Assembly (NCBI GenBank): GCA_029339195.1
Contig: JAPTJF010000211.1
Coordinates: forward strand, 1 to 64,000
Reading direction: 5' to 3'
DNA length: 64,000 nt
DNA from: Micractinium sp. NFX-FRZ
Taxonomy: Eukaryota > Chlorophyta > Trebouxiophyceae > Chlorellales > Chlorellaceae
Both the position numbers and the translations under genes were made by a program. The number at the start of each line of letters is the position of its first letter. Positions within the stretch are counted from its first letter, which is position 1. This document shows, one piece after another, positions 11,078-22,440 of the stretch. Under the pieces are notes generated by a model. It was not told the origin of the DNA, did no database searches, and saw only the letters and a program-made list of their open reading frames with translations.

Positions 11078-11984
11078 CTATTCGCACCTTTTACGCCGCT
11101 GGCCACTGGAAGCACTTCGCGTGTAACCTTTGCAGCCTCCCCCTGCCCTAGCCCAACAGCGCGCGCCACGCGCCTAGGGCCCATGGCGCCGGAGCGGCCT
11201 GCAGGGCGCAACAACATGTGTGCTAGAGCTGTCATTCTGCTCCTCCCGCTTTTTGACCTTCCGTGTCGTGTTCGATTCCAATGTGCAGCTGAACTGGAAC
11301 ATGGGGCTGTAGCAGCAGGCCACCCACAACACAAGGTGGGCAGCGGCAGCACCCACAGTGCAGGCTCCAGCGCTTGCCCGCAGCGGCCGCCGCCCGCCTT
11401 GCAGCGGCCCCCGCTGCTGCCCCCTGCACCACTGCATATGCTCCCCTCCTCCTTTTCTATTGTTGCTGCACAGCTTAGATGTGCCTCTGTAACAGCTGGT
11501 GCCACCAGGAGAGCCTGTAGAGGGGTGGGCAGGCGCGTTGCTGAACGAAGTTGAACCTAGTTGCTGCTTCTGTGGCGCCTGGGTCTCTGGGCAGCTGAGC
11601 TGCCTGCAATGGGTGCCAAGAGGCGATCGCAGCATGCAAGTTGCTGAATCATTTCGCCGCTGAGGGTGGCACATGTGGCATGTTCTTCGTAACCGATGTG
11701 CGGCCTTTACATCACATTATGCCCCCAGGAACCCATTGGGCAGCGCCGGGGAGAACGCTCGCATCACAAACTCGGAAACTGGGTGCTTCCTCGCCTTGAG
11801 CACCCGCGCGCATGCGCTGACCAGTGCTGTGGTTGCTGCGCAGCAGCCACAGCTTGATGCCCCACAGGTAGCGCCGTGACCGGCCATCCCGCATCGCAAC
11901 TCTGGCTTTTCGTTTGCCTGTGTGCCCTTTCGGCACCAGCCCCTGTCAAGAGCGGCTGCCGGCCGGCACATTCGGTTGGTCCAC
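11078..11984. other. Divergent intergenic region
   Basis: It separates the minus-strand unknown gene from the plus-strand coiled-coil gene. Open frames here are short, low-complexity and lack splice support. No gene, repeat array or RNA was recognised. Confidence 0.5.
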
Positions 11985-13098
11985 GATGTCCGCATTCTTC
12001 CACCGACTCTATATACTTCTATTTAGCGAGCAGACAGACGTGCACCCGCGTTCTGCGGTGCTGCCAGCAGTGGCGCAGCAGCAGCCAGCAGCCGCTCCCC
12101 GCTACTCCGCTCACGGCATGTCGCTGCAGCGCCGCAAAGGGGGCCAGCGGCTTGCGGCGGGGCCATCGCAGACGCTGCTGCGGCAGCCCACAGCCCTGCA
12201 CGCCGCCGCCGACATTTCGGAGGAGTGGTCCTCGCCGGCGGAGAAGTGCTCCTCGTCACTGCGGTCTAAATTGAACCCTGACGATCTCTTCACCGGCGCG
12301 GCATCCAATGTGCTTGGCGATTTCGTCACCACAGTGGTCAAGAAGGGCTTTTCCCTGTTCAAGGGTGGCGGGGGCGGCGGCGGCAGCGGTGACGAGGAGC
12401 GGCGCAACCAGCTGGAGATCAAGCGGGAGCAGCAGCTGCAGCAGTTGCAGCTGCAGATTGAGCAGACAGCTCTAGCGCGGAATCTGGCAGAGGGACTGCG
12501 GGTCGCACAGGACCAGGCAGCAGCCGATAGGGCGGCGCGGGAGGAGGCGGAGCAGCAGCTGGCCGTGGTGGCCGCCCAGAGTACAGAGCTGTCCACGCAG
12601 CTGGCAGCAACGCGGCATGCCCTTACGCTGGCGCTGTTGCTGCTGCAGCTGGGCTGGGTGCCCAGCTTGGCTTCTACGACCGTGTGGATGGCAAAGAGTG
12701 AGTGGCTGGTGTGTCACTCTTTGCCGCAGGCAGAGCTGCTGCCGTGGGGCAGCGCCATTGCTGGCGGTGCCTGCTCCTCTGCCGCCTGAGCTTACCCCAC
12801 CTATGCCCCCTCCCCTCCCCTCAGCCTGCCAACACATACCACCTTCTTCCCTTTTTTCCGTTGTTTCACGGTCGCAGGCACTGCTGACGCTCCCGCACCT
12901 GCTCCCGCACCTGCACCTGCTGCCGATGACGCGCAGCAGGGAGGAGCGCATGTAGGCCAGCGACCACCTGAGCGCCGCCGGCAGGAGAGTCAGCATTGGG
13001 GCAGCTCACGGCCATGGGGCAGCTCGCTGGCAGGGGGAGCAAGCAGCAAGCGGCAGACTTTGAGGCGGCTGCCAATTGCCGGTGGGCGAATTTCTTGA
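11985..13098 (+). CDS. Coiled-coil protein, unknown function
   Basis: Two exons fit: 11985-12697 (donor A then GTGAGT) and 12878-13098, phase 1, giving about 310 residues. The N-terminal 75 residues are basic and Ser/Ala-rich and could be an organelle targeting sequence. A conserved-looking block follows (LNPDDLFTGAASNVLGDFV), then a glycine run, then a heptad-rich region of about 85 residues full of Gln, Glu and Ala (ERRNQLEIKREQQLQQLQL onward), which is almost certainly a coiled coil. A hydrophobic stretch (LTLALLLLQLGWVPSL) comes just before the intron. Exon 2 encodes an Ala-Pro repeat and a basic tail. An upstream in-frame ATG at 11914 is possible. The family is not recognised. The 3' region contains a duplicated copy of the exon/intron module. 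Confidence 0.6.
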
Positions 13099-13345
13099 CA
13101 CCGCTTCAACGTGGAAGGCAGACGGTGAGTGGCTGGCTGGTGTGCCAATTTTTGCCCGGGCCAGCGGCGTCGGTGCCATGGGGCGGTGCTGGCTGTGTCT
13201 GCTCGCGTGCCTCCTGAGCTCACCCCACCTCTGCCCCCACCCCAGCCTGCGCACACACACCACCCCTTCTTCCCCTTGTTTCCCGCCGCAGGCACGGTCG
13301 CCCCTGCACCTGCATGCGGAGCAGAGAGAAGCGCTTGTCAGCTGG
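12680..13345 (+). repeat. Duplicated splice module in the coiled-coil gene
   Basis: The stretch 12690-12960 (GTGAGTGGCTGGTGTG donor, a CTCACCCCACC-type intron body, CGCAGGCAC acceptor, CACCTGCACCTG exon start) recurs at 13118-13335 with many substitutions. The first copy contains the splice sites used in the gene model; the second lies beyond the stop. Confidence 0.7.
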
Positions 13346-13710
13346 CTACCACCTGAGTGGCGCCGGCAGGGGGGGCAGGGGCCCATGGGGCAGCCTGCCG
13401 GCAGGTGGAGCGAGCAGCATGCGGCAGAAGCCGCTATGAATGCGGCAGGTATTTATATAAATGAATTGTTCCCATGTGTTTCTGCAGAAGTTGTAGTCAG
13501 ATGGTGAGTGACTGAATGACTCACTTCATTGTTATTGCCACGGGCAGAGGTCTGCCAGTATGAACAGACTAGTGAAGTGTTGCCTGTTTCTTATGCGGTA
13601 CCTGTATGTAGGCAGTGAGAGACCGTGACCTGACCTGATTTGTATTCGTCACGCCTTTCCTCACAGTTCTTTAGGCAACTTAGCTCCCACATGTTCTGTC
13701 AATCCGTTCC

Positions 13711-13715
13711 TGTAA
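13711..13715 (+). terminator. TGTAA poly(A) motif, coiled-coil gene
   Basis: TGTAA lies about 610 bases after the stop at 13098, in a less GC-rich stretch. TGTAA is the usual nuclear poly(A) signal of green algae. Confidence 0.5.
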
Positions 13716-13831
13716 TTCAAATTGTGGCTCAACGTGCCAAGAAGCAGCACGGGGGAATATTGGCAGGCGCCACCAGGCGGCCAGCGCGGGCAGCCACCCC
13801 TTCCGCCACAGTCCTGGCAAGTCAGTGGTGG

Positions 13832-13836
13832 TTACA
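13832..13836 (-). terminator. TGTAA poly(A) motif, chlorophyll synthase
   Basis: TTACA on the plus strand reads TGTAA on the minus strand, about 310 bases after the stop at 14149. It faces the motif at 13711, as expected for a convergent pair. Confidence 0.55.
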
Positions 13837-14148
13837 AATCAGCCTGTTTGCATGTCATGAGGAAAACAAGTTCCAGCCGGGCGTGGGGGCTGTGCAATAG
13901 GGCAGCGGGACCAAATTAACACAGGCAGGCACCAAACTAAAAGCAAAAGTGAATGGTTGGAGCGGGGAGAGTGCAGCAGCAGGGAGGGAGGGAGCAAAGC
14001 ATGTGGCAATGGAGGGGGCGGGGCGAGGCATCAGAGGGACAGCAAGGCGCGCCGGCCCCCGGTGGGATACTTCGTGCAAGCACAGCGTCAGCCAACTCAG
14101 TGGAGTTGAGCGGGCACCGGCTGCGCAGAGGGTGTAGCGGGAGCCGGC

Positions 14149-17100
14149 TCAGAGGCCGAGGAGGGAGCCGACGCTGCTTGCGAGCTCTGCTGCCTGCGCC
14201 GCGCCCTCCCCGCTGTTGTGCGCCCCAATCGCCAGGCCGGTGGTGAGCAGGCCGAACACCAAGAAGGGCTGCACGAGGCCGGGCCAGGACGGGCGGGGGA
14301 GGAGCAGGCAGGGGAGTGGGGAGGGTGAGGCAATGGACGGAGAACAGGGGGGAGCAGGCATGGGCCGGCAAGGGGTGAGGGGAGGAGAAGGGAGGAGCGG
14401 GGGCGGGGATGGAGGGTGTGGCGGCGGCGGCCAAGTGGCAGAGGTACAAGCGCAACTGAGCGGCTAGTGCTGGTGCTTGGCGCATGCCGCAAGGGGGCAG
14501 GGCAGCACACACACAAACGTGCGCACGCGCACACCTGCCACCCTCCTCAACACGGCACACAGCAGCGAGTGTGCAAGCAGGCTCCCTTGGCAGTCAGGGC
14601 CCCGCTTCCCCCGCCCTCACCCGCACTGCTCACCACGCACAGAAGGGAGCCGCCCCAGCACCACGTGAGTGCATCAATGCGATGCGCTGATGTGTGGCAC
14701 TTGAGGCCGCAGGGTCCCGGCCACTCACCCACTTCCCGTGCTCCTCAACAGCACGATTGGAACCCCAACTGCAGACCCTAACCCTAAACCCTAATGCTAT
14801 CCGGCTTTTGTTAGCATGTCAAGCAGCGCACCTGCGCGGATGCCTGGTACTTGACGTCGTTGGCCACGGGGTCGGGCAGGAAGTACTTGTACTGCGCGTA
14901 GATCTGCGGTACAAGTTGGGGCCAGAGGGGAGGCAGCACACGAGGGTTGCTGGCCACGGAATGGGGCGCGCAGCAATTGTACAGCGCCTAGGTCTAGGGC
15001 ACGCAGCGGGTGGGAGGGGAGGCAGTACACTGCATCACTGGCCACGGGGTCGGGCAGGAAGCACTTGCCCAGGCACAAGGGGATCTCGGGCCCCACCCCG
15101 GGGCCAGCCTCACCTAGCCCGACACCCAGTTCCAGCTGACCACTCCCACGCCCAAGGCCAAGCCTTTCTGCTCCTTCGCTCCGCAAACCCGCTGCCTTGT
15201 GAGTCTGAGAACACTCGCAGCCCTCCCCGAACCGGCCCCCGGCCCCGGAGCTTGCCTGCGGCAGGATGAGTCCCAGCAGCACAGCGCCGTAGATGGGCTC
15301 ATTCAGCCCAAAGGCCAGGTAGGCGGCCACGCCCAGCTGCAGCGACAGAACATCGGCAAAAGGGAAAAGACGGGGGAAGTCAGGTGGAGAGTGGGAGGGA
15401 GGAGAGAGGCTCTTCCAGCCCAAAGGCCGGTCCGGCAGCCACTCCCAGCTGCACAGGGGGAGGGAAGCAACGGGGCGGGCAGGGGAGGAGGGCGGGCAGC
15501 CAGGCGGGGGCCCAGGGGGGCGGGCAGCCAGGGCAGGGCAGGCAGGACACGGCGAAGGGCAGGAGGCGGGCACCAGTCGACCATGCATTCCGGCAGCGCG
15601 GGCGAACCTGCGTGGCGTCGATGGATGCCACGCAGATCCACTTGGCGGTCTCCACGCCAAAGGCAACAGGCAGCGACTGCAGGCCCATCGCGCGGTCGCC
15701 TGCGGCAGGGAGCGGGGGGCGGCGGGGAAAGAGAGGGGGTCGGGGCGAGCAGGGGTGGGGCAGCCAAGCCAGCGGGGCGAAGGGGTCGGAAGTGCTGTGG
15801 CGGGCTGACTGGCAGGAAGGCTGGGTGGTGCGCAGGCGGGCAGGCGGGCAGGCATGCCGCCTGTCACGCTCCGCCGCCCCATTCCCGCTTCCCCCATGCG
15901 TTCCCATTTCCAATGCTCCCACTTCCCTGCCCCCACTCCCTTCCAATGCAGGTCCTTCGGTCTCCTGCTGCCCACAGCCCAACGCACCCACAGCTCCCTC
16001 CTGTGAGAGCACCCGCAGACCCAGCACACCTCTAGGCGCCAACCCCGTCTTGACTTGCGAGTCGATGGCACCCGCCACTGTCCGCGCCCACCCACCCACC
16101 CCATCACCGCCCTCCCATTGTCCATGTTTCGGTGCCCTTCCCCCTCCCTCCCTCCCTCCCTCCCTCCTTCAACGCCAGCCCCCATTGTGTTTTGATAAAC
16201 CCACCCTCGATGGACTTGAAGTCGTTGACAATGGCGATGCCCAGGCCGGCAATGGAGTAGAGCACGGTCAGCACCATGACATCCAGGGTCAGCGTGCCAA
16301 ACAGCGCCTGCCAGCCGCAAGGCAGGGGTCAAGGGGGGCGGATAGTGAGGCAGGGTGTGGGTAGCCAGGACGGTCAGCATTTGAAACACACATCCCACGG
16401 GCCACGAGCCGGCGTGCCCATCCACCCACCCACTGCTCATGCAGCGGAAGACGAACAGGCACTGGCGCAACTGGGCTGCCACCGCTTGCCAGCCCAACCG
16501 GGGCCCCCACCCATCCAGCTGGCAGCCGGCCAAGCACGCACCTGGCCGGCCCACCAGGGCAGAGCAATGTAGGAGCTGCCCAGCGCATAGTTGCCCGCCC
16601 ATCCGCTCTGCTTGAGCTTCAGCGGCGGCGCTGCACAGTGGCGGGGGCGGGGCGGGGGAAAGCGGAAGGGTGAGTGGGGAGGTGCGGCGCTGGTGGGCGG
16701 GCGGCGGTGGAGCGACGGGAGCCCAATGAATAACAGCTGGGATGGTTGCCACCAGCCCGGCTCACGCTTGAGATGGCGCTGCCGAGCCTCCGGGCTGAGC
16801 GGGACACCACGGCATGCACTCACACTCAGCATGCACAGCAGCGCTCAGCATGCACAGCAGGAGGTCAGGAGCGAACCAGGGAGGGCCTGCGCTTGCTGGC
16901 CACACACAGGCAGGCGCGCGCGCCCGCACAGAAACAAGAGGCACGAGGGACAGAGGGGCTGAGGGACGGAGTAGCGGATGTGCGAGACGACGGGGTGGCG
17001 GCGCCGTGGGCAGCCTGAGGTGCAAGAGGGGCTCCTGTGTGCCGCCCTACACTGTCCCTGATGCTGGCGCACCGGGGCAGGGCACACAACCACTTCAGCC

Positions 17101-19954
17101 GCTCTCACTCTACTCAGACTAGTACCAGTGCCTGAGCACTCACCAGAGTAGATGTGTGAGATGAGGGGGCCACCAAGCCAGCCCGTAAAACCCGGCGCAT
17201 TGGAGCAGAGCACAGAGGTACTGAAACCTCTCCCAATCTAAGAACATCCAATGCCGCTGCCCACTCGCGCATTGGAGCAAAGCACAGACGTACCGAAACC
17301 TCTCCCAACCTAACTACATCCAATACTGCTGCCCACTCGTGCACAGCACAGAAGAATTACATATCCCAACCTAACTACATCCAATACTGCCTGCCCCTCA
17401 CCAGAATAGATGTAGGAGACAAAGGAGCCACCCAGGGCCAGCACAGTCATGATGGGGAAGTCGTGGCCTGGGGAGATGGGGAGGCAGGTGGGGAGGCGGG
17501 GAGGCAGGTGAGGCAGGTGGGGAGGCAGGTGGGGAGGTGAGGCAGGTGGGGAGGTGAGGCGGATGGAGAGGCGGATGTGGAAGCAGGTGGGGAGGCAGGT
17601 GGGGAGGCGGGCGGGGTGGATGAGTAGAGCGCAGGGCGGCCTGGGCAGCTGAGGACCGTGGGCGTGCCCCTGTGCTCATTCCCGACTGCTCTTTCTCGCT
17701 GTGAGCTCCCACGCCGCCCACCTCCCACCGCCCTCCTGCCACCACACACACTCATGTAACCCACCCCCCCGTCCTCACCCGCCCACTGGTCCAGGATGAA
17801 GGCCACCCCAATGCCTCCCAGCAGCAGCGCCCAGATCTGGGCCTTCACCTCTCCCTCACTGATCGCGCCTGCAGCAGCAGTGACAGTGTGATGCAGGTGC
17901 GGTGGTGAAAAGGAATCGCACCGACAGACTGGTGGCTGTGAGGAGTGGGCGGCGCCCACACCTGGGCCTTTCCCCCCGCCGACGGCGCCTGCACCCCACG
18001 AGCGGGCGGCAGGCGAGGGCCAGGGCCAGGGGCGGGCGGGCAGCCTGAAGCAAGTGGGCGACGAGAGGGCACAGCGGTGCGGCGGTCATCCTGCGCCCCC
18101 GCCTGCCGGCTGCCGCTGCTCTGCTCCTCCAGAAAGTGCAGGCATGGGTTAGGGTGAATCGGCAAGGGGGCGGGGCGGGGCCCCTTGGACTCCCCAGCTG
18201 CCGCCAGCCCTCCCGTTGCCCCGCGCCACTGCCCAACCCCAGCCCGGCCAGGCACCCACCCGAGGGGATGGGGCGGTAAGGCTCGTTGATGGCGTCAATC
18301 TCCCGGTCATACCAGTCGTTGATGGTCTAAATGAAGGCCGGGAAGGACAGAAAGAGTGGGTTCAATGGAAAAGAGGGAACAGAGTGAGCACACCAACACT
18401 GCGGCCCTACCAGCGGCTGGTGATTTGGGGGAAAGGGAGAGACCAATGACTGAAGAAAGAAGGGTTTGAGCAACAACAAGGGGGGCTGCGAGATGCTGTG
18501 GAGCACACGTACTGTCACATCTCTGCACCTGGCTCCCCACAGCCCCGCACTCGAGGCACAGCCCCTTCACCCAGATCGGCACCTGAGTGTAGCCGGTCAG
18601 CAGGGGCCCCGACATGGTCATGCACAGCAGGCTCTTGGCCACGTTGTCGGGCGTCCACTCAAAGTGGCCCGAGGCGGCGGCACCGCACAGCACGCCTGCA
18701 GAGGCGAGCGCACACGGGAAGCAGGGGCGTACGGGAAGCAGAAAAGAGCACAGTTGGGCACACTGTGGAGCTGGGCCTGCTACTAGAGACCGGCCTGCTG
18801 CTTTCTCAAAAGTTTTTTCAAGTAGCTCGAGGCGGCGCCAGCGGACAGCACGCCTGCAGGTCCCAGGAACAGGCGGTGGTCGGCACGCAAGGGCAGCGTG
18901 GAAGCGCCATTCTGCCCACTCCACGACGTTCTGTGCGCCCTCCCCCCCCCCCCCGGACAACCCACCCCAGATGAGTGGGCTTTATCAGCTGCCCTTGATA
19001 TCCCGCTGTGCCTGCCCGCCTCACCCCCGCTCTGTGCCTGGCCTCCTCACCCTCCCTCCCCCCCTGCCCACACCATCCTGCGACTGCTCCCCTCCCTGCC
19101 CACCCTCCTGTGACTGCCCACCCCTCCCCTGCCCACCCTGCCCACGCACCCCAGATGAGCGGGATCCACGTGACGGGCTTCATCAGCTGCAGCCGGATCT
19201 TCCAAATGTTCGTCTCCGTGCTGGCGCCCTTCATGCCCAGCAGCTGCAGGGGCAGAGGCGTGAAGGAGAGCATGCAGGGCGGGGCGTTGATACACACGGG
19301 TGCAGGCCAATGCACCGCATTGGGCCGTGACCCAGTGGCCACATGCCTTGATCTGCCGTTGCTAGCAAGTGGGCGGCAGTGCACCTCCACCGAGTTGCCA
19401 CAGGAGCCCAATACACTTGAGATGGGGGGACTGCCGCGTAAGCAGCACACACACAGACGCGTGTGCAGCACCCACGCACGGCACACAAGTGCTTCCCCTC
19501 CCAACCCCTCCACAGTGCGGTGTGCCACTCCCCAGGCTTGCCTGCGCATTGCCCTTCACACCCAGGAACACCTCCTGCTCCTTGCCCTTCTTGTCGGTCT
19601 TCTGCGCCATGGCCACGGGGCGCAGGCCTGCCGAGAAGGAATGGAAAGGGGCGGCAGCAGCGCCGGCACGGTGGCTCAGACACGCAAGAGGCAGGCGGGC
19701 AGGCGGCGGCGGTGGCGGCGGCAGCTGCCCGGCCGGCCTTACACTGCGGCTGGCGCCACACAGTCCCCTCACACTAGCCTTCCAGTGATTGGGTGCCCAG
19801 CTGCGGGGTGGGCAAGGGCTGACACGGCAAAGCTCTCACCCCTGATGAGCTCCAGGGGCCTGCAGGGGCGCGCAGCCAGCGCTTTGCCAGCAATGCGGGT
19901 GCGGGAGCCCAGGGCTGCAATGCTCGCCCCGGGGGCGAGGGTGAGCTGCGCCAT
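14149..19954 (-). CDS. chlG: Chlorophyll synthase, chloroplast
   Basis: UbiA-family prenyltransferase of the thylakoid or envelope that attaches the phytyl (or geranylgeranyl) chain to chlorophyllide, the last step of chlorophyll synthesis. Thirteen exons agree in length and phase: 19954-19840, 19627-19542, 19243-19150, 18695-18583, 18326-18260, 17868-17779, 17467-17402, 16630-16542, 16307-16205, 15699-15608, 15336-15256, 14903-14832, 14268-14149, giving 395 residues, close to plant enzymes. A transit peptide occupies about 1-50. The first Asp-rich motif is NDWYDREIDAINEP (139-152), the second NDFKSIEGDRA (268-278), each expected to bind Mg-prenyl diphosphate. Hydrophobic helices fill the rest, and the C-terminal core is PFLVFGLLTTGLAIGA. 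Introns after 19542 and 15256 use GC donors (GCAAGC). Five exons have degenerate intronic echoes. It is divergent from the gene at 20237. Confidence 0.97.
14776..14794. repeat. Interstitial telomere-like repeat
   Basis: CCCTAACCCTAAACCCTAA lies in the last intron of chlorophyll synthase. It matches the plant/Chlorella-type telomere unit CCCTAAA over almost three repeats. Confidence 0.8.
14925..15085 (-). repeat. Echoes of chlorophyll synthase exon 12
   Basis: Two degenerate copies lie upstream of exon 14903-14832. The copy at 15035-15085 would read GKCFLPDPVASDAVYC, against YKYFLPDPVANDVKYQ in the exon. The copy at 14925-14995 keeps only scattered identity around the acceptor. Confidence 0.75.
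15405..15460 (-). repeat. Echo of chlorophyll synthase exon 11
   Basis: It would encode VQLGVAAGPAFGLEEPLSS, against LGVAAYLAFGLNEPIYG in exon 15336-15256. It is a decayed copy of the exon start with its CAG acceptor, located upstream of the real exon. Confidence 0.8.
17140..17395 (-). repeat. Donor-side echo and tandem repeats, chlorophyll synthase exon 7
   Basis: At 17140-17195 a copy of the exon end would read GWLGGPLISHIYSG followed by GTGAG, against LALGGSFVSYIYSG plus GTGAG at 17402. Between the two lie three imperfect repeats of CCCAACCTAACTACATCCAA and flanks (17225-17390). Confidence 0.8.
18785..19000 (-). repeat. Echoes of chlorophyll synthase exons 3 and 4
   Basis: At 18785-18850 a copy of the exon 4 start would encode GVLSAGAASSYLKK, against GVLCGAAASGHFEW. 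At 18955-19000 a copy of the exon 3 end would read GQLIKPTHLG with frame loss, against LQLMKPVTWIPLIWG. One intron thus carries echoes of both flanking exons. Confidence 0.8.
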
Positions 19955-20236
19955 TCTGCCGCGCTGAAAACCTTTTATGCGAGGGAAGCGAGGCTGGGGC
20001 TGGGGCTGCTGCTGTAAGGTCCCTGGACAAGCAGGCGTTGGGTGCTGCAACGGGAGGTGCTCTCGGGCAAGTGAGTTCACTGCAACCTTACCCCATCCCG
20101 CCACGTATCGCCAGGTAGGCAGGCAGCCTTGAAATTGTTTCCGGCAGCAGTTGGCCCCAAGTACGTGCTTTAATCCGAGGAGACGTAGGAAAAAAGCGCA
20201 GGCGTGCGGACCTCGGGAGCTGGAACTGCGGGCAAC
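19955..20236. promoter_or_regulatory. Bidirectional promoter region, chlG / TA-protein gene
   Basis: Only 282 bases separate the divergent start codons of chlorophyll synthase (19954) and the gene at 20237, so both core promoters must lie here unless they overlap the genes. No defined TATA box was identified. Confidence 0.5.
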
Positions 20237-22440
20237 ATGGGGGAGCCCGCAGTGCAGCCTCAAGAGACGACCAAGACGAAGCGGGTGAGCGGTGTTGTCG
20301 CAGGGTGCCGGCCGCCCGCTGCCGCCACCAGCTGGTTGCCGCCGCCGCCTCGTTGCCGCCACTGCCCGACTTCGGCCGTCACAGCTCCCTCCCTGCTACC
20401 CGCACTTTGCAGCGCGGCTCCATTCACGACCACATCATGCAGCTGGAGCCTCTCACAGACCGAATGCTGCGCTGGCTGCCCGAGTGGGTGCGAGACGTGG
20501 TGCAGGTGTGACTCATTGTTTCTGAAAACGGTCGTCAGCCCGCTTGGCCTGGCCTGCTGCCCCAGCCAGCTAATCACCCAGCAGGTGCAGCAGCCTGGGG
20601 GCAGCCCTGTGCCCCTTCCCAACATGCGTTCATGGCTGTGCTTCCCCAGTCTTTGTGCTGACTGGTTTGCATGCTGCCGTGCCTCACATGTTGTGAACCA
20701 CCTTTTAACGGCTGGTGACCTGCCGCCCTGGGCCCCTGCTGCTGCCTGAACACCATCAGATCTCCGCACCTTCTGCCTCCGCTTGCAGGACCGCCGGCGC
20801 CACCTGCTGTACGTGGAGCGGCAGATGCAGCGGCGGCTGGTGAACGAGTTCCGGGCGCAAGTGAGGGAGCTGGAGCCGGTGCTGCGCACGCGCGGGCGCA
20901 TGTGCGTGGGGCCGGGCTGCCTCTTGCAACAGTGTGCAAGGTTGTTTTATGCAAGGCTGAGTGTGCAATGGTCAAGTAGGCGGCATGGAGCGGGTGCTTT
21001 GGTGCTGCGCACATGCGGCGTGCTGGAGGGCTCCTGGGGCTGGGGGGCTTGGCGTGCTGTGTGCGCTCTGGTTGCGCAGCGCCCACCACCACTGCAGGCC
21101 CGCCTTCCCGTGGACGCCCCGGACCGCCCCTTCACCCCAAGCAGGCTCCCACGCGCGGTCCGAATGCGCACTAGTGTGCTTGCCCACTGCATATCCTCTC
21201 CCCACGCGTTGGGCAGCGCGCCGGTGGAGGATGTGGCTCGGAGCTTGCGGGAGTGGGCTGACGCGTGTGTATCGTTGCCTGAATGCTGCCGCCTCACGTC
21301 ACTTCACTCCACTGCAGGGTGGGCGAGGTGCTGATTGAGACGGTGACGGGGAGCGGGGGCACGGAGATGACGTATGCAGACATCGTGTCTCAAAGCCTGA
21401 AGCACACTGGTGGGTGACGCTGGTTGGTGGGCTAGGGAAGCAGGGGTGGGTCTGCGAAGCGTGCAGGATTCTGAAGCACCAAAGGAGGGGGTGGCCAGGC
21501 GGCTCACAAAGCGGAGGTGGGCAGGCTGCAGGACAGGGGGGCAGGCAGGTAGGAGGCAGCAGGATGGAGCATGCATGCAGGGAGGGCGGCACAGAGCGTG
21601 CAGGGCAGGTTGGGGTGGGGCGGGGGTGGCGGCTCACAACCTCCACACACGCCTTTGCCTGCCGACGTCCTCTGCCCACGCCCGCCCTTGCTGCGGCGTG
21701 AACAACCTCCTGCTAGGTTGCACTGTCAGCTGCGCTGACCCGCCTCCCCTCTCCGTCCACACACACACACACACATGCACACATGCACACATGCACACCC
21801 CCTGCAGTGGCCGATCGCCTTCCGGTGCATGAGCTGGTCACCACGCTCGACCCGCTGCTCACCCCCTTCATCTCCCCCTTTGTGGGTGAGCAGCCAGCCT
21901 GGGGTTGATGCTGCTGTGGCACGCCTGGGGCAGCTGCGGTGGGTCTGGCATGTGGCTCGCCTGGGGCAGCAGCTGCTGTGGTCTGGCATGTGGTGAACCT
22001 GGGGGCCCTGCTGTGGTCTGGCACGCGGTACGCCCAGGGGGCTGCTACTCATCTGGCACAGCCGACACCGACTTGCTCATGCGCCAGTGGCCAGTGCTGC
22101 TCGTGCAGTCAGAGTGGCTCGCCAACACAGAAGCAAGCGCTTGCAGATGTGGTCAGGCCCGCCCCACCATTGGCACGGCACGCCATCAAAACAATCTCAT
22201 CAGGAGCAGGCTCAGACTTGCGTGCATGCGTGCATGTGCGCCTCCTCTCTCACATGTGATGCTGCAGATGGCATCAAGGAGCCAATCAACGAGAAAGCGG
22301 AGGAGATCAAGGAGACGCTGGTCACCGGGTTTGTGGCCACAGCGGCAGCCGGCGTGGCCACGGGAATGGTGGCTGGCTACCTCATGGGACGCTTCCTCCC
22401 CCGGGGCGGCGGCGGCGGCGGCGGCGGCGGCAGGCGGTAG
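20237..22440 (+). CDS. Possible tail-anchored membrane protein, unknown
   Basis: Six exons fit: 20237-20284, 20413-20505, 20789-20901, 21318-21409, 21808-21885, 22268-22440, giving 198 residues. Residues 17-100 look soluble and helical (MQLEPLTDRMLRWLPEWVRD, then an Arg/Gln-rich helix). Residues 142-157 are charged (DGIKEPINEKAEEIKE). A single hydrophobic segment at about 159-182 is rich in Gly and Ala and resembles a glycine zipper. It is followed by only 16 residues, RFLPR, a run of nine Gly, then RR. One C-terminal membrane helix with a short basic tail is the pattern of tail-anchored proteins of plastid or mitochondrial outer membranes, which is inference. No signal peptide was seen and the family is not recognised. 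It is divergent from chlorophyll synthase. Confidence 0.75.
21900..22060. repeat. Short imperfect tandem repeats in intron
   Basis: Units containing CCTGGGGCAGC and TGGTCTGGCATGTGG repeat about four times in the last intron of the 198-residue protein gene. Confidence 0.6.

Larger units (their letters stand above)
13099..14148. other. Convergent 3' intergenic region
   Basis: It lies between the ends of the coiled-coil gene (+) and chlorophyll synthase (-). It holds the second copy of the splice module, a lower-GC stretch at 13440-13760 and facing TGTAA motifs. No gene was seen. Confidence 0.6.

Noticed and set aside
14797..16752. A 651-codon minus-strand open frame inside the chlorophyll synthase locus
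   Set aside because: It reads straight through several introns of chlorophyll synthase; only short parts (the real exons) match the family, and the rest is intronic low-complexity sequence.
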